64,000 nt of DNA from an uncultured Desulfuromonadales bacterium. Its GTDB lineage: Bacteria; Desulfobacterota; Desulfuromonadia; Geobacterales; Pseudopelobacteraceae. Position 1 is the stretch's first letter; each line of letters opens with the position of its first letter. Both the position numbers and the translations under genes were made by a program. The stretch spans positions 1-64,000 of the forward strand of contig CAIPTY010000015.1 of assembly GCA_903868145.1 (NCBI GenBank), written 5' to 3'. The notes under the pieces are model-generated. The model made no database searches. It saw only the letters and a program-made list of their open reading frames with translations, and was not told the DNA's origin. Positions 9,563 through 18,553 of the stretch are shown here, one piece after another.

Positions 9563-9818
9563 ATGAACAAATCGCATCGAAAAACCTTGACTGATATTTT
9601 CTCGCAGCCGGTTCCTGCGACGTTAGAGTGGCGGCGCATCGAGTCTCTTTTTGTCTCGTTAGGTGCGCAGACTATTGAGGGCGCTGGCTCTCGAGTTCGC
9701 TTTGATTTAAAAGGTGTAATAGCCACATTTCACCCACCACATCCGGCAAAAGAGGCAAAGCCATATCAGAGTTAGAGACGCGAAAACTTTTCTGGAGAAC
9801 GCGGGAGTAAAGCCATGA
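9563..9818 (+). pseudogene. hicA: HicA-family mRNA interferase toxin, frameshifted near the 3' end
   Basis: From the ATG at 9563 (MNKSHRKTL, the usual family start) the reading frame runs through GSRVRFDLKGVIATFHPPHP, the HicA dsRBD-like core, and PYQ, then hits TAG at 9773. Removing one A near 9770 restores VRDAKTFLENAGVKP and a TGA at 9816-9818, the normal family C-terminus. That restored stop overlaps the hicB ATG (CCATGA), as in intact hicAB operons. The missing piece is the C-terminal ~15 residues. It could be a real mutation, a sequencing error, or a programmed shift; the first is simplest. Confidence 0.8.
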
Positions 9819-10141
9819 ACACGATGATTTGCAAGGGGTATGCTGCCAGAATTGAATACAGTGACGAAGATGGATGCTTCATTGGTCACATTGCAGGGAT
9901 TAAAGACGTTATTGGTTTTCACGCCGATTCCGTCAAAGAGCTGCGCGCTGCCTTCGTTGAGGCTGTTGACGACTATCTGGCAACGTGTGAAAAACTTGGA
10001 AGGGCACCACAAAAACCCTATTCAGGCAAACTGATGTTAAGAGTTCCGCCTGAAGTTCATGCCCACGCGGCAATGATGGCCGAAGCTCATGGAAAGAGTC
10101 TGAACCAATGGGCAGCGGACGTTCTCATGTATGCTTCCTAA
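9815..10141 (+). CDS. hicB: HicB-family antitoxin
   Basis: 108 residues: an N-terminal degenerate RNase-H-like HicB fold (YAARIEYSDEDGCFIGHI) and a C-terminal ribbon-helix-helix DNA-binding segment (KLMLRVPPEVHAHAAM...GKSLNQWAADVL). HicB binds and neutralises HicA and represses the operon. It is intact, although its toxin partner carries a frameshift. Its ATG overlaps the restored hicA stop, showing the ancestral operon. Confidence 0.88.
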   Translation: MNTMICKGYAARIEYSDEDGCFIGHIAGIKDVIGFHADSVKELRAAFVEAVDDYLATCEKLGRAPQKPYSGKLMLRVPPEVHAHAAMMAEAHGKSLNQWAADVLMYAS

Positions 10142-10216
10142 AAAAACCGTCAGGTCAGCCTCTATACCGTTGAAGGACTTTGCCGAATAAACAAAGTCTG
10201 CTACTATCCCCCGGCC

Positions 10217-11131
10217 ATGAAACTCCGACCCCAATTCAATCTGCTCACGATCCTCGGTCCCACCGCCTCGGGCAAGACCCGCCTGGCCGTCGCACTGGCG
10301 CGGGAGCTTGAGGGCGAGATCATTTCAGCCGATTCGCGTCAGGTCTTTCGCGGCATGGATATCGGCAGCGGCAAGGATCTGGATGAGTATGGCGGGGTAC
10401 CGTATCACCTGATCGACATACTGGAATCGGGGGAAGAGTTCAACGTCTTTGCCTTCCAGCGCCTTTTCTATGCGGCCTTCGGGAACATAGCGGCACGGCA
10501 GCGCCTGCCGATTCTCTGCGGCGGCACCGGTCTGTATCTGGATGCCGTACTGCGCGGCTACAGGATGACGGAGGTGCCCGAGGACGCTCAACTCCGCAGT
10601 CAACTGGATACACTGGACACCGACGAACTGACTTCCGCGCTCCGGCATCTGAGGCCGGATCAGCACAATACCAGTGATCTGCTGGATCGCGACCGTACCA
10701 TCCGGGCCATCGAGATTGCACGTTACCAGAACGGACACACTGGCAGCCAGCCTCCTCCCCCGGAGATATCCCCTCTGGTGATCGGCATCCGCTGGGAACG
10801 TGCTGAACTGCGTAAAAGAATCACGGAACGCCTCCAGCTGCGATTGCACAACGGGATGATCGAAGAGGTGCAGCATCTGCACGACGCCGGCGTCGCCTGG
10901 GAGCGGCTTGACTACTACGGCCTGGAGTACCGCTACATCGGAGCATTTCTGCAGGGCAGGCTGAATCGAAATGATCTGTCCCAGAAGCTGAACAGCGCCA
11001 TCCACGACTTTGCCAAGCGTCAGGAAAACTGGTTTCGCAACATGGAGAAAAAAGGCGTGGTTATCAACTGGGTGGAGGGTTCGGGTGATCCGCTTGCCGA
11101 GGCTCGGGAGATAGTGGCGAACTGTACGTAA
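10217..11131 (+). CDS. miaA: tRNA dimethylallyltransferase MiaA
   Basis: 304 residues, the usual length. MiaA transfers dimethylallyl from DMAPP to A37 of tRNAs that read codons starting with U. The P-loop GPTASGKT (residues ~14-21), the substrate motif ISADSRQVFRGMDIG, and the later LDYYGLEYRYIG and RQENWFR stretches are all present. It stands alone on the plus strand and is followed by a strong bidirectional terminator shared with ndk. Confidence 0.95.
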   Translation: MKLRPQFNLLTILGPTASGKTRLAVALARELEGEIISADSRQVFRGMDIGSGKDLDEYGGVPYHLIDILESGEEFNVFAFQRLFYAAFGNIAARQRLPILCGGTGLYLDAVLRGYRMTEVPEDAQLRSQLDTLDTDELTSALRHLRPDQHNTSDLLDRDRTIRAIEIARYQNGHTGSQPPPPEISPLVIGIRWERAELRKRITERLQLRLHNGMIEEVQHLHDAGVAWERLDYYGLEYRYIGAFLQGRLNRNDLSQKLNSAIHDFAKRQENWFRNMEKKGVVINWVEGSGDPLAEAREIVANCT

Positions 11132-11132
11132 A

Positions 11133-11164
11133 AAACCTCCGGGGTTTGAAAGCCCCGGAGGTTT
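11133..11164. terminator. Bidirectional rho-independent terminator between miaA and ndk
   Basis: A perfect 12-bp stem AAACCTCCGGGG / CCCCGGAGGTTT with an 8-nt loop (11145-11152). Runs of A before and T after make it work in both directions. It sits between the converging ends of miaA and ndk. Confidence 0.9.
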
Positions 11165-11177
11165 CAATCTGGCCGGG

Positions 11178-11591
11178 TCAGACCAGTTCCAGCGCGCTGA
11201 AGAAGTAGGGGATTTCAAACGCTGCGGTTTCAGGTGCATCGGAACCGTGCGAGGAATTTTCCTCGATATTGACGGCGAAATCCTTGCGGATGGTTCCCGG
11301 CTCGGCGTTTGCCGGATTGGTGGCGCCCATCAGGGTGCGCCAGTCGGCGATGGCATTTTCCTTCTCCAGGCAGAGCACGATCACCGGGCTGCGGGACATG
11401 AATGCGCACAGGTCGTTGAAGAAGGGGCGTTCCTTGTGAACATAGTAAAAACCTTCGGCCTGACATTTCGTCAGTTTGATCTTTTTCATGCCGACGATGC
11501 TGAATCCGGCACTCTCGATACGATCCAGGATTTTACCGGCCAGTTTGCGCTCAACGGCGTCCGGCTTGATGATGGCGAATGTACGTTCCAT
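11178..11591 (-). CDS. ndk: Nucleoside diphosphate kinase
   Basis: 137 residues. It balances NTP pools by transferring the gamma phosphate through a phosphohistidine. The family start [12 protein letters not shown], the [10 protein letters not shown] segment and the active-site NSSHGSD (His near residue 117) are all intact. It is a single gene on the minus strand with the shared terminator downstream. GGAGG precedes the ATG. Confidence 0.96.
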   Translation of the reverse strand: MERTFAIIKPDAVERKLAGKILDRIESAGFSIVGMKKIKLTKCQAEGFYYVHKERPFFNDLCAFMSRSPVIVLCLEKENAIADWRTLMGATNPANAEPGTIRKDFAVNIEENSSHGSDAPETAAFEIPYFFSALELV

Positions 11592-11744
11592 GTGTTCCTC
11601 CGATAGTGTTAAAATAAGAACATTTCTGATAGCACCCCTGCGCGATTCTTGTCAAGTTTTTTGCCGTCGGCCGATTCATGGATTGATTCGGTGCCGCCGA
11701 CGCGTGTATGATGTGCCGAATTCAAAAGAGAGGTTATTCACGAT

Positions 11745-13256
11745 ATGAAAAAAAGCTGGCTGATACTCCTGATTGCATGCCTGTACACCACAGCGCTTGA
11801 TGCGGCTCCCGCTGCGCCGGAACCCAGGGCTGCCCTTGAGGAGAAGGTAATCGAACACACCCTGAAAAACGGCATGAAGCTGCTGATGGTCGAGAGGCAC
11901 AGCTCGCCAACGGTTTCGGCCTGGATCCGCTTCCGGGTCGGCAGCGTTGATGAGCGCAGTGACGAACGCGGGTTGGCGCATCTGCTGGAACATATGCTCT
12001 TCAAAGGTACTACGACCCTGGGAACCAGGGACTACGCCTCCGAGAAGCCGATCCTTGAGACCATCGAGCAGACCGCCCAGGAGTTGATGGCCGAAAAAGC
12101 CCGGCGCGAGCAGGGAGACGCAAACCGGGTTGCCGATCTGCAGAAAAAACTGACAGCACTGGAAAGTGACGCCTCCAGGTTTGTGGTCAAGGATGAGTTC
12201 TTCGAGCTGTACGCCCGTAACGGTGGTGTGGGCTACAACGCCTTCACCAGCCGCGACGGCACCACCTATCTGATCAGCCTCCCCTCCAACAAACTGGAGT
12301 TGTGGGCGGCCATAGAATCGGATCGCATGCAGAATCCGGTGCTGCGGGAGTTCTATTCCGAGCGGGCCGTTGTGATGGAGGAACGGCGCCGGACATATGA
12401 TTCAGATCCGGAGAACAAACTCTGGGAAACCTTCGTTGCCGCTGCCTATCTGGCTCACCCTTACGGCCAGCCGACTATCGGCTGGATGCGGGAGATTGAA
12501 AACCTGACCCGCACCAAGGCTGAACGATTCTTCCGCGCCTACTACGGCCCGCAAACCGCCATCGTTGCCATCGTGGGTGATATTGAACCCAGGGCCACCG
12601 TTGCGCTGGTGGAGCGTTATTTCGGCCAGATGCCGGCCGGAGGCAGGCCAGCACCAGTCACGGCAGAGGAACCCCGGCAGGGGGGTGAACGGCGGATCGA
12701 GCAGGTGGCGGATGCGGAGCCGACGGTAGTGATCGGGTTCCACAAGCCGGCCATAACGGCACCCGACGACTACGTGTTTGACGTGATTAAAATGATTCTG
12801 GGCAATGGCCGCACCTCGCGGCTCTATAAAAAACTGGTGATCGAAAAGCAGATCGCCGCTGAGGTGAGTGTGTTTGATGCACCCGGCAGCCGGTATCCCA
12901 ACATGCTTGTCGTGAACGCCAATCCGAGGGCTCCGCACACGGTCAAAGAAGTCGAGGACGCCATCCTGGCAGAACTGGCGCTGCTGAAAAACGAGCCGGT
13001 CTCCGGGCGGGACCTTCAGCGGATTCTCAACAAGCTGGAATACGACGAAGCGCGACGCATGGGCACCAATGGCGGACTGGCGCGCAACCTTACCGAATAT
13101 GAGGCGGTTACCGGCAACTGGCGCTACATGACCGAATACCGTCGCAAGGTGGCATTAGTCACTCCGGCGGATATCCAACGGGTGGCTCGCCAGTATTTTA
13201 CCCGAGAAAATCGACTGGTCGGATTTATCACCAAAAAAGGAGGTGAGGGACAATGA
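11745..13256 (+). CDS. Exported M16 zinc peptidase, catalytic member
   Basis: 503 residues with a signal peptide (cleavage after ~residue 20). The zinc motif HLLEH (H79, E82, H83) is complete, and the distal Glu lies in VVMEE near residue 212. About 50 extra residues (~95-150, charged and helical) separate the two metal sites more than in most relatives. It should degrade peptides or short proteins in the periplasm. Its stop overlaps the ATG of the second M16 gene by 4 nt, so the two are made together, as in known heterodimeric M16B pairs. Confidence 0.9.
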   Translation: MKKSWLILLIACLYTTALDAAPAAPEPRAALEEKVIEHTLKNGMKLLMVERHSSPTVSAWIRFRVGSVDERSDERGLAHLLEHMLFKGTTTLGTRDYASEKPILETIEQTAQELMAEKARREQGDANRVADLQKKLTALESDASRFVVKDEFFELYARNGGVGYNAFTSRDGTTYLISLPSNKLELWAAIESDRMQNPVLREFYSERAVVMEERRRTYDSDPENKLWETFVAAAYLAHPYGQPTIGWMREIENLTRTKAERFFRAYYGPQTAIVAIVGDIEPRATVALVERYFGQMPAGGRPAPVTAEEPRQGGERRIEQVADAEPTVVIGFHKPAITAPDDYVFDVIKMILGNGRTSRLYKKLVIEKQIAAEVSVFDAPGSRYPNMLVVNANPRAPHTVKEVEDAILAELALLKNEPVSGRDLQRILNKLEYDEARRMGTNGGLARNLTEYEAVTGNWRYMTEYRRKVALVTPADIQRVARQYFTRENRLVGFITKKGGEGQ

Positions 13257-14686
13257 AGCGCCTGATCATCTCCCTGTTCCTCGCCGTAATCTGTGTGACC
13301 CCGACTTTTGCGGCAGACAGTGCCAAGGCAAACCCGCGAACCATGAGCTTTCCACCCCTGCGGTTCGAGATTCCAGCATCAGAGCGGATTGTGCTGGAGT
13401 GCGGCATGCCGGTTTTTCTCCTGCGTGACCCGGAGTTACCCATCATCAATGTCACCGCCATGGTGCGTACCGGCTCGGTGTATGATCCGGCGGCGTCATC
13501 CGGTCTGGCTGCCCTGACCGGCAGTGTCATGCGTAGCGGCGGTGCCGGTGCTCTTTCTCCCGAAGCGATGGACGACGAACTGGAGTTCATGGCATCGGCT
13601 GTGGAGAGCAGCATAGGTGCCGACATGGGGACCGTTTCCCTGACCAGCCTCACCAGAAATTTCAGCCGTACCGTGCGCATTTTTGCGGATGTTTTGCTGC
13701 GCCCCGATTTCAGTGAAAAGCGGGTGGATCTGGCCCGTAAAAAGCTGATCGATGGCTTGTTGCGCCAAAACGACGATCCCAAGGATATTGCCGGACGTGA
13801 AATAGGCAAAGCCATCTTTGCCGGCCATCCGCTGGGAGCTGTACCGACTTTTGAATCGGCGGGGACGATTACCCGTCAGGGCCTGGTGGATTTTCACCGG
13901 CGCTTCTTCCGAACCGACAATATGATTCTGGCCGTTTCGGGTGATTTTGACCGGACAGCGATGATCAGGGAGCTTAACGCCGTTTTCGGGAAACCGGTTG
14001 ATGCCGCTCCGCTCGTCCTGCCTGTCGTTCCCCAGCCGCCCCGCTTGTTTGCCGCCGAAGTCCTGTACGGGAAAAAGGAAGTAAACCAGTCCGTGATCCG
14101 CATGGGGCATCTGGGCATCACCAAGGACAGCCCCGATATCTACGCCATCCGTATCCTCGACTACATCCTGGGCGGCAGTTTTACCTCGCGTTTGACCATG
14201 GAGATCCGTACCAATCAGGGCTTGGCGTACAGTGTTGACAGTCATTTCGATATCGGGCGCCGCTTTACCGGCACCTTCATTGCCGAGACCGAGACCAAAA
14301 CCGAATCCACCGCCAAAGCGATTACCCTGATGAAGCAGATCATTGAAGGCATGATGAAGGAGGCAGTTACTGATCAGGAGCTGAAAACAGCGCAGGAGCA
14401 CATTATAAACTCCTTCATGTTCGGCTTTACCAACCCCGCTTCGATTGTGAGCCAGCAGGCACGGCTTGAATACTACGGATATGCCCCGGACTACCTTCAG
14501 AGCTATCGTGAGAGGATCTCTCGGGTGACGAAGCAGGAGGTGCTGGATGCCGCCAGAAGACATCTCAGGCCGGATGCGTTCAAACTGGTGGTGGTAGGTG
14601 ACGCTGCAAAATTCGGCACATCGCTGGAGACGTTCGGTGCGGTGCGCGAGCTTGATTTAAGGCAGAAGATGGATACTGCCCGATAA
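13253..14686 (+). CDS. Exported M16 peptidase, non-catalytic partner
   Basis: 477 residues with a signal peptide (cleavage near AFAADSA, residue ~21). It has the M16B fold but where the zinc motif should be it reads GLAALTGSVMRSG, so the HxxEH ligands are absent. The Arg/Tyr segment that closes the partner active site is present (TSRLTMEIRTNQGLAYSV). This fits the known pattern of one catalytic and one inactive subunit. The 4-nt overlap with the upstream gene supports equal production. Confidence 0.9.
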   Translation: MKRLIISLFLAVICVTPTFAADSAKANPRTMSFPPLRFEIPASERIVLECGMPVFLLRDPELPIINVTAMVRTGSVYDPAASSGLAALTGSVMRSGGAGALSPEAMDDELEFMASAVESSIGADMGTVSLTSLTRNFSRTVRIFADVLLRPDFSEKRVDLARKKLIDGLLRQNDDPKDIAGREIGKAIFAGHPLGAVPTFESAGTITRQGLVDFHRRFFRTDNMILAVSGDFDRTAMIRELNAVFGKPVDAAPLVLPVVPQPPRLFAAEVLYGKKEVNQSVIRMGHLGITKDSPDIYAIRILDYILGGSFTSRLTMEIRTNQGLAYSVDSHFDIGRRFTGTFIAETETKTESTAKAITLMKQIIEGMMKEAVTDQELKTAQEHIINSFMFGFTNPASIVSQQARLEYYGYAPDYLQSYRERISRVTKQEVLDAARRHLRPDAFKLVVVGDAAKFGTSLETFGAVRELDLRQKMDTAR

Positions 14687-14695
14687 GGAGATTGT

Positions 14696-15100
14696 ATGGC
14701 ACTTTTGGCATGGGATGAAAGTCTCGAAACAAGGATTCCCCACATTGATGAGCAACACCGGGGGCTGGTCAAGCTGATCAATGACCTTGATCAGTCGCTG
14801 CAGGAAGGAACGGCCGGACTTCTCGTCAGCAACGTCCTTCAGGAACTGATGCGCTACGTTAAGGATCACTTTGAAGATGAGGAACAGTTTATGCTCCGCC
14901 ACGCCTTTCCAGACTTACCCGCACATCGCAGGGAGCACGACCTCTTTGTCACCAGACTGAAAGATATCCATGCGAACTTCCTTGACGGGGACGCCTTGAG
15001 CAGCAACATCCTCGATTTTCTCAAGGGCTGGCTCGTACACCACATCAGGGGAACCGATCAGGTCTATGTTGCGTTTATCAATGGCACACCGGGGGGCTGA
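14696..15100 (+). CDS. Bacteriohemerythrin
   Basis: 134 residues forming the four-helix oxygen-binding hemerythrin fold. All diiron ligands can be placed: H21, H58, E62, H77, H81, H116 and D121. It is cytoplasmic, with no signal peptide. It is likely used for O2 sensing, storage or delivery. It starts 9 nt after the M16 gene, so it may be read from the same transcript. AAGGAG precedes the ATG. Confidence 0.93.
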   Translation: MALLAWDESLETRIPHIDEQHRGLVKLINDLDQSLQEGTAGLLVSNVLQELMRYVKDHFEDEEQFMLRHAFPDLPAHRREHDLFVTRLKDIHANFLDGDALSSNILDFLKGWLVHHIRGTDQVYVAFINGTPGG

Positions 15101-15101
15101 T

Positions 15102-15129
15102 TAAAGTTTTACCGCTTATATGCCGAAGG
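15102..15129 (+). promoter_or_regulatory. Candidate sigma-28 (FliA) promoter of flgM
   Basis: TAAAGTTT (15102-15109) and GCCGAAGG (15122-15129) resemble the FliA elements TAAAGTTT and GCCGATAA. The spacer is 12 nt instead of the usual 11. The site lies 38 nt upstream of flgM, a gene commonly under this sigma factor. The -35 is perfect and the -10 matches 6 of 8. Confidence 0.5.
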
Positions 15130-15167
15130 GTGAGTCATAAGGACATCAGGTGATACGGGAGTAACCA

Positions 15168-15443
15168 ATGGAAATCACTAATACTGCCCAGCTCACGATC
15201 ATACCGAGGGATTCCCAGAAAACAAGGCCGGTTGCTCACGAAGAGCCGTTGGCAGCCAGGCCCGGCAATGCGGCATTTAACGTTCAGCTTACGGAAAGGG
15301 CGAAGCAGATGAACGAACCTGTCAGAACCGACACAATCAGTCATGACAAGGTGACCTCCATCAGAGATCAGCTTGCTGCCGGCACCTACAGCATCAGTGG
15401 CAAAGATGTCGCCAACAGGATTCTTCAGGCTCTCAAAGGCTGA
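15168..15443 (+). CDS. flgM: Anti-sigma-28 factor FlgM
   Basis: 91 residues, mostly disordered N-terminal half followed by the sigma-binding C-terminus. The segment KVTSIRDQLAAGTYSISGK then DVANRIL is the family signature. FlgM holds FliA inactive until the flagellar hook is complete. It stands alone in this window, away from other flagellar genes. It has its own candidate promoter and a clear terminator. Confidence 0.92.
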   Translation: MEITNTAQLTIIPRDSQKTRPVAHEEPLAARPGNAAFNVQLTERAKQMNEPVRTDTISHDKVTSIRDQLAAGTYSISGKDVANRILQALKG

Positions 15444-15463
15444 TTCCGGCTTTTGAATTCACT

Positions 15464-15493
15464 CAAAAGGCCACACTCATCTGTGGCCTTTTG
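15464..15493 (+). terminator. Rho-independent terminator after flgM
   Basis: Stem CAAAAGGCCACA / TGTGGCCTTTTG (12 bp) with loop CTCATC, 21 nt after the flgM stop. T-rich sequence in the 3' arm supports termination of the plus-strand transcript. Confidence 0.88.
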
Positions 15494-15525
15494 CTTTAAA
15501 CCGGTGCGCTTCCCGGGAGGTTGTT

Positions 15526-16389
15526 ATGCGCTGCGCATTCATCGCCGGTTGCGGCTATATCGGCATCCGGATTGCCAGGCTCTGGCGTGAGGCTGGTAGA
15601 GAGGTGTCGTGTCTGGTTCGTTCGCCGGAAAAGTCTCAAAAACTCCGTGAGCAGGGTTTCCAATCGGTGGCCGTTTCGTTTGATGAGCAGGAAATTCCCG
15701 TGCCCGATCTGTCCGCCAGCATTATCTGCTATCTGGTTCCGCCACCGGGCGGCGGCAATGCCGACACCCGGGCCCGTAATTTTGTCAATGCCATGAAGGG
15801 TTCTGGAACACCGGCACAGATTATCTACATGAGTGCCACCTCGGTTTACAGCGAGACAGCCGGAGGTGTTGTGACAGAGGAGTCTCCGACGGAGCCCGCA
15901 TCTGCCATGGGCAAACGCCGACTGGATGCTGAGGCCGCCTTTCTTGAATACGGCGTTGCCAATGGCGTCCCTGTAACGATTCTGCGGGTAAGCGGTATCT
16001 ACGGACCGGGTCGGCTGCCGGTGATGCAGATCAGCCAGGGGCAGCCCCTTCTGCGTGAGGATGAGTCGGGGCCGTCCAACCGTATTCATGCCGATGACCT
16101 GGCCGCCGTCTGCGTTGCTGCTGCCGAAAAAAGCGAGGCGGGCGGCATCTACAACGTCAGTGACGGCCACCCCGGCAGCATGACCAGCTATTTCAACGCC
16201 TGCGCCGACCTGCTGGGCCATCCCCGACAGCCGCAGGTCACACGGGAGGAAGCGCGCCTGGTCATGTCACCGCTGATGCTCTCCTACGTAACCGAATCAC
16301 GGATTGTGGACAACACACGGATGCTGAATGACCTGGGGATCAGGCTCACGTATCCTGCCATGGCAGAGGGGTTGCAGGCGTGCCGGTGA
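15526..16389 (+). CDS. NAD-dependent epimerase/dehydratase-like protein (YeeZ type)
   Basis: 287 residues, extended short-chain dehydrogenase fold. The dinucleotide motif is GCGYIG at residues 8-13. The usual catalytic YxxxK is not obvious; the Ser/Tyr region reads SATSVYSETAGG, a pattern of the atypical YeeZ-like subgroup. The substrate is unknown. It overlaps the following glycosylase gene by 10 nt, so the two are co-transcribed. Confidence 0.8.
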   Translation: MRCAFIAGCGYIGIRIARLWREAGREVSCLVRSPEKSQKLREQGFQSVAVSFDEQEIPVPDLSASIICYLVPPPGGGNADTRARNFVNAMKGSGTPAQIIYMSATSVYSETAGGVVTEESPTEPASAMGKRRLDAEAAFLEYGVANGVPVTILRVSGIYGPGRLPVMQISQGQPLLREDESGPSNRIHADDLAAVCVAAAEKSEAGGIYNVSDGHPGSMTSYFNACADLLGHPRQPQVTREEARLVMSPLMLSYVTESRIVDNTRMLNDLGIRLTYPAMAEGLQACR

Positions 16390-17048
16390 AGCGGACGTAC
16401 ACTATCCCGGAAGTTTTTGACCTGTTGTTCCAGTATTATGGTCCCCTCGCATGGTGGCCGGCCGAAACCCCCTTCGAGGTCTGCGTCGGAGCGATTCTCA
16501 CGCAGAACACGGCCTGGAGCAATGTGGAAAAAGCGATCTTCACCTTGAAACAGGCCAATCTGCTCACGCCGGACGGGATTCGCCAGGTCAGAGTGGAACG
16601 GCTGGCGGGGCTGATCCGGCCCGCCGGATATTTCAACCTGAAGAGCAGTCGCCTGAAGGATTTTGTCACCTGGCTTTTTGAGCGTTACGGCGGTTCGCTT
16701 GAGCTGATGTTCAGTGGAGACTGGCAGGAATTACGCCGTGAGCTGCTGGAGGTTCGTGGTATCGGTCCCGAGACCTGTGATTCGATCCTGCTCTATGCCG
16801 GCGGCAAGCCGTCGTTTGTGGTGGACGCCTATACCCGCCGCCTGTTTCACCGGCTGGGGCTCCTCCCCGAACGTATCGGCTATGACGAGATCCGCAGCCA
16901 GTTTCAGTCGTATCTCCCGGCCGACCGGCACCTGTTTAACGAGTATCACGCCCTGATTGTTGAACAATGCAAGCTGTTCTGTCGCAAAAAACCTGTCTGC
17001 CGGGGCTGCCCGCTCTTCTCCGACTGTCCCTCATCATCGCCTGTCTGA
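16380..17048 (+). CDS. HhH-GPD DNA glycosylase with 4Fe-4S cluster (endonuclease III/MagIII-like)
   Basis: 222 residues. It should remove damaged bases in base excision repair. The helix-hairpin-helix is VRGIGPETCDSILLYA and the catalytic Asp lies in FVVDAYTRRL. The Lys that gives endonuclease III its lyase activity (GVGxKTA) is replaced (GIGPETC), so it is probably a glycosylase without lyase step, closer to MagIII-type 3-methyladenine enzymes. Cysteines in CKLFCRKKPVCRGC...DC form the iron-sulfur loop. The start is GTG at 16380; a GTG at 16386 is possible. It overlaps the epimerase gene. Confidence 0.88.
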   Translation: MPVKRTYTIPEVFDLLFQYYGPLAWWPAETPFEVCVGAILTQNTAWSNVEKAIFTLKQANLLTPDGIRQVRVERLAGLIRPAGYFNLKSSRLKDFVTWLFERYGGSLELMFSGDWQELRRELLEVRGIGPETCDSILLYAGGKPSFVVDAYTRRLFHRLGLLPERIGYDEIRSQFQSYLPADRHLFNEYHALIVEQCKLFCRKKPVCRGCPLFSDCPSSSPV

Positions 17049-17105
17049 CGACACTTTTTATTCTGCGCGGTTGACGCCTCCCGGCATCTATGTTTTAATC
17101 CCGTT

Positions 17106-17594
17106 GTGCAAAGGGATGCCTACATAGCGCTCGGCTCGAACCAGGGTGATCGTGAGTTGAATCTGCTCCGTGCCGTAGCGGAGATCGGCCGGTTACCTGG
17201 ATGCAAAGTCACCGGACTGTCGTCTTTTTATGAAACATCACCGGTTGGCGTGATCGATCAGCCGCACTTTTACAATGCTGTCGTGCGTCTTGCTACGACC
17301 TGTTCTCCCCGCGATCTGCTGGAGCATCTGCTCAGCATCGAAACGTCCAGCTTCCGGCGCACCCGCGCCACCCATTGGGGACCGCGCAGTATGGATCTGG
17401 ATCTGCTGCTCTATGGTCAGTCGGTGATTGAGGAAGACGGCTTGTGTGTGCCGCATCCCCGCATGACCGAGCGGCGTTTTGTGCTGCAACCATTATGCGA
17501 CATCGCTCCGGATCTGCTGCATCCGCTGGCGGGTACAACCTGTGCGGAACTTCTTTCGGCGCTGCGCACAACCGAAACCGTAACCAAAATCTGA
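17106..17594 (+). CDS. folK: Hydroxymethyldihydropterin pyrophosphokinase FolK
   Basis: 162 residues. It transfers pyrophosphate from ATP to 6-hydroxymethyl-dihydropterin in folate synthesis. Signature parts are ALGSNQGDRELNL near the N-terminus, FYETSPVG, and the metal-binding GPRSMDLDLLLYG. The start codon is GTG at 17106, since no upstream ATG fits. It is followed after 11 nt by the YHS-domain gene. Confidence 0.95.
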   Translation: MQRDAYIALGSNQGDRELNLLRAVAEIGRLPGCKVTGLSSFYETSPVGVIDQPHFYNAVVRLATTCSPRDLLEHLLSIETSSFRRTRATHWGPRSMDLDLLLYGQSVIEEDGLCVPHPRMTERRFVLQPLCDIAPDLLHPLAGTTCAELLSALRTTETVTKI

Positions 17595-17605
17595 GGGAGG
17601 CCGCC

Positions 17606-17869
17606 ATGATCCGAATGCTCATCTACGTGCTGCTCATCTATGTCGGCTATAGGCTCATCAAATCTCTGACACGGGGTAAAACTCAGGAAACCGTCAAGCG
17701 TGACGCCAGCCCTGACTCCGCTGTTACCTACCGTGATCCGGTATGCGGCATGTATGTTTCCGAATCCGACGCAGTCGTCGGTAAGCTTGACGGTCAGAGG
17801 CACTACTTCTGCTCCATGACCTGTCTGGAGAAGTTCAGCGAACAGCTTGGGCACGAACCACATTCATAA
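17606..17869 (+). CDS. Small membrane-anchored YHS/TRASH-domain protein
   Basis: 87 residues. An N-terminal membrane anchor (residues 1-20) is followed by a charged linker and a YHS metal-binding domain with DPVCGMYV and HYFCSMTCLEKF (Cys residues spaced as in copper/heavy-metal TRASH domains). The ATG 17606 has GAGGGAGG just upstream; longer in-frame readings run into folK and are unlikely. It may bind metal or heme near the inner membrane; the partner is unknown. Confidence 0.8.
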   Translation: MIRMLIYVLLIYVGYRLIKSLTRGKTQETVKRDASPDSAVTYRDPVCGMYVSESDAVVGKLDGQRHYFCSMTCLEKFSEQLGHEPHS

Positions 17870-17881
17870 ACGGGAGGCAAC

Positions 17882-18526
17882 ATGAAGTTTTTCATCGACA
17901 CTGCAGATGTGAAGGAAATCCGCGCAGCACACGAACTGGGACTGGTTGACGGCGTTACCACAAACCCATCCCTGATTGCCAAATCGGGGCGTAAATTCAA
18001 GGATGTCATCAAGGAGATTGTGTCGATCGTGGACGGACCGATCTCGGCCGAAGTCATCTCACTGGACGCGCCGGGAATGATCAAAGAGGCCAAAGAGCTG
18101 GTCAAGATTCACAAGAACATTGTCATCAAGCTTCCCATGACGCCGGAAGGGCTCAAGGCCTGCAAGTCTCTCACCGGTAAAGGGATCAAGACCAACGTTA
18201 CCCTGATCTTTACCCCGATGCAGGCGCTGTTGGCTGCCAAGGCGGGCGCGACCTACGTTTCACCCTTTGTCGGGCGATTGGATGACATCTCCCAGGACGG
18301 CATGCAGATCATCGAAGAGATCCGCACCATCTTCGATAATTACGGCTATATGGCGGAGATCATCGTTGCCAGCGTCCGCAATCCGATTCATGTCCTCAAC
18401 TCCGCCCTGATGGGCGCCGACATTGCCACGATTCCCTATTCGGTCATGATCCAGCTCGCCAAACATCCGCTGACCGATGCCGGTATCGAAAAATTCCTGA
18501 AAGACTGGGAAAGCGTCCCCCAATAA
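17882..18526 (+). CDS. tal: Transaldolase-like protein (short TalC/Fsa type)
   Basis: 214 residues, the compact transaldolase family. [13 protein letters not shown] at the start, [13 protein letters not shown], the Schiff-base Lys in IVIKLPMT and [12 protein letters not shown] are all typical. It works in the non-oxidative pentose phosphate pathway, or as fructose-6-phosphate aldolase in close relatives. It begins 12 nt after the YHS gene with GGGAGG before the ATG. Confidence 0.94.
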   Translation: MKFFIDTADVKEIRAAHELGLVDGVTTNPSLIAKSGRKFKDVIKEIVSIVDGPISAEVISLDAPGMIKEAKELVKIHKNIVIKLPMTPEGLKACKSLTGKGIKTNVTLIFTPMQALLAAKAGATYVSPFVGRLDDISQDGMQIIEEIRTIFDNYGYMAEIIVASVRNPIHVLNSALMGADIATIPYSVMIQLAKHPLTDAGIEKFLKDWESVPQ

Positions 18527-18553
18527 GAAGTCTTACGATGCCCGGAGGTTTCC

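Noticed and set aside
10325-11239. 304-codon open frame opposite miaA
   Set aside because: It overlaps a complete miaA and a terminator and has no recognisable domain.
13496-14563. Long minus-strand open frame opposite the second M16 gene
   Set aside because: Mirror frame of a GC-rich gene with clear M16 features; no family pattern on the minus strand.
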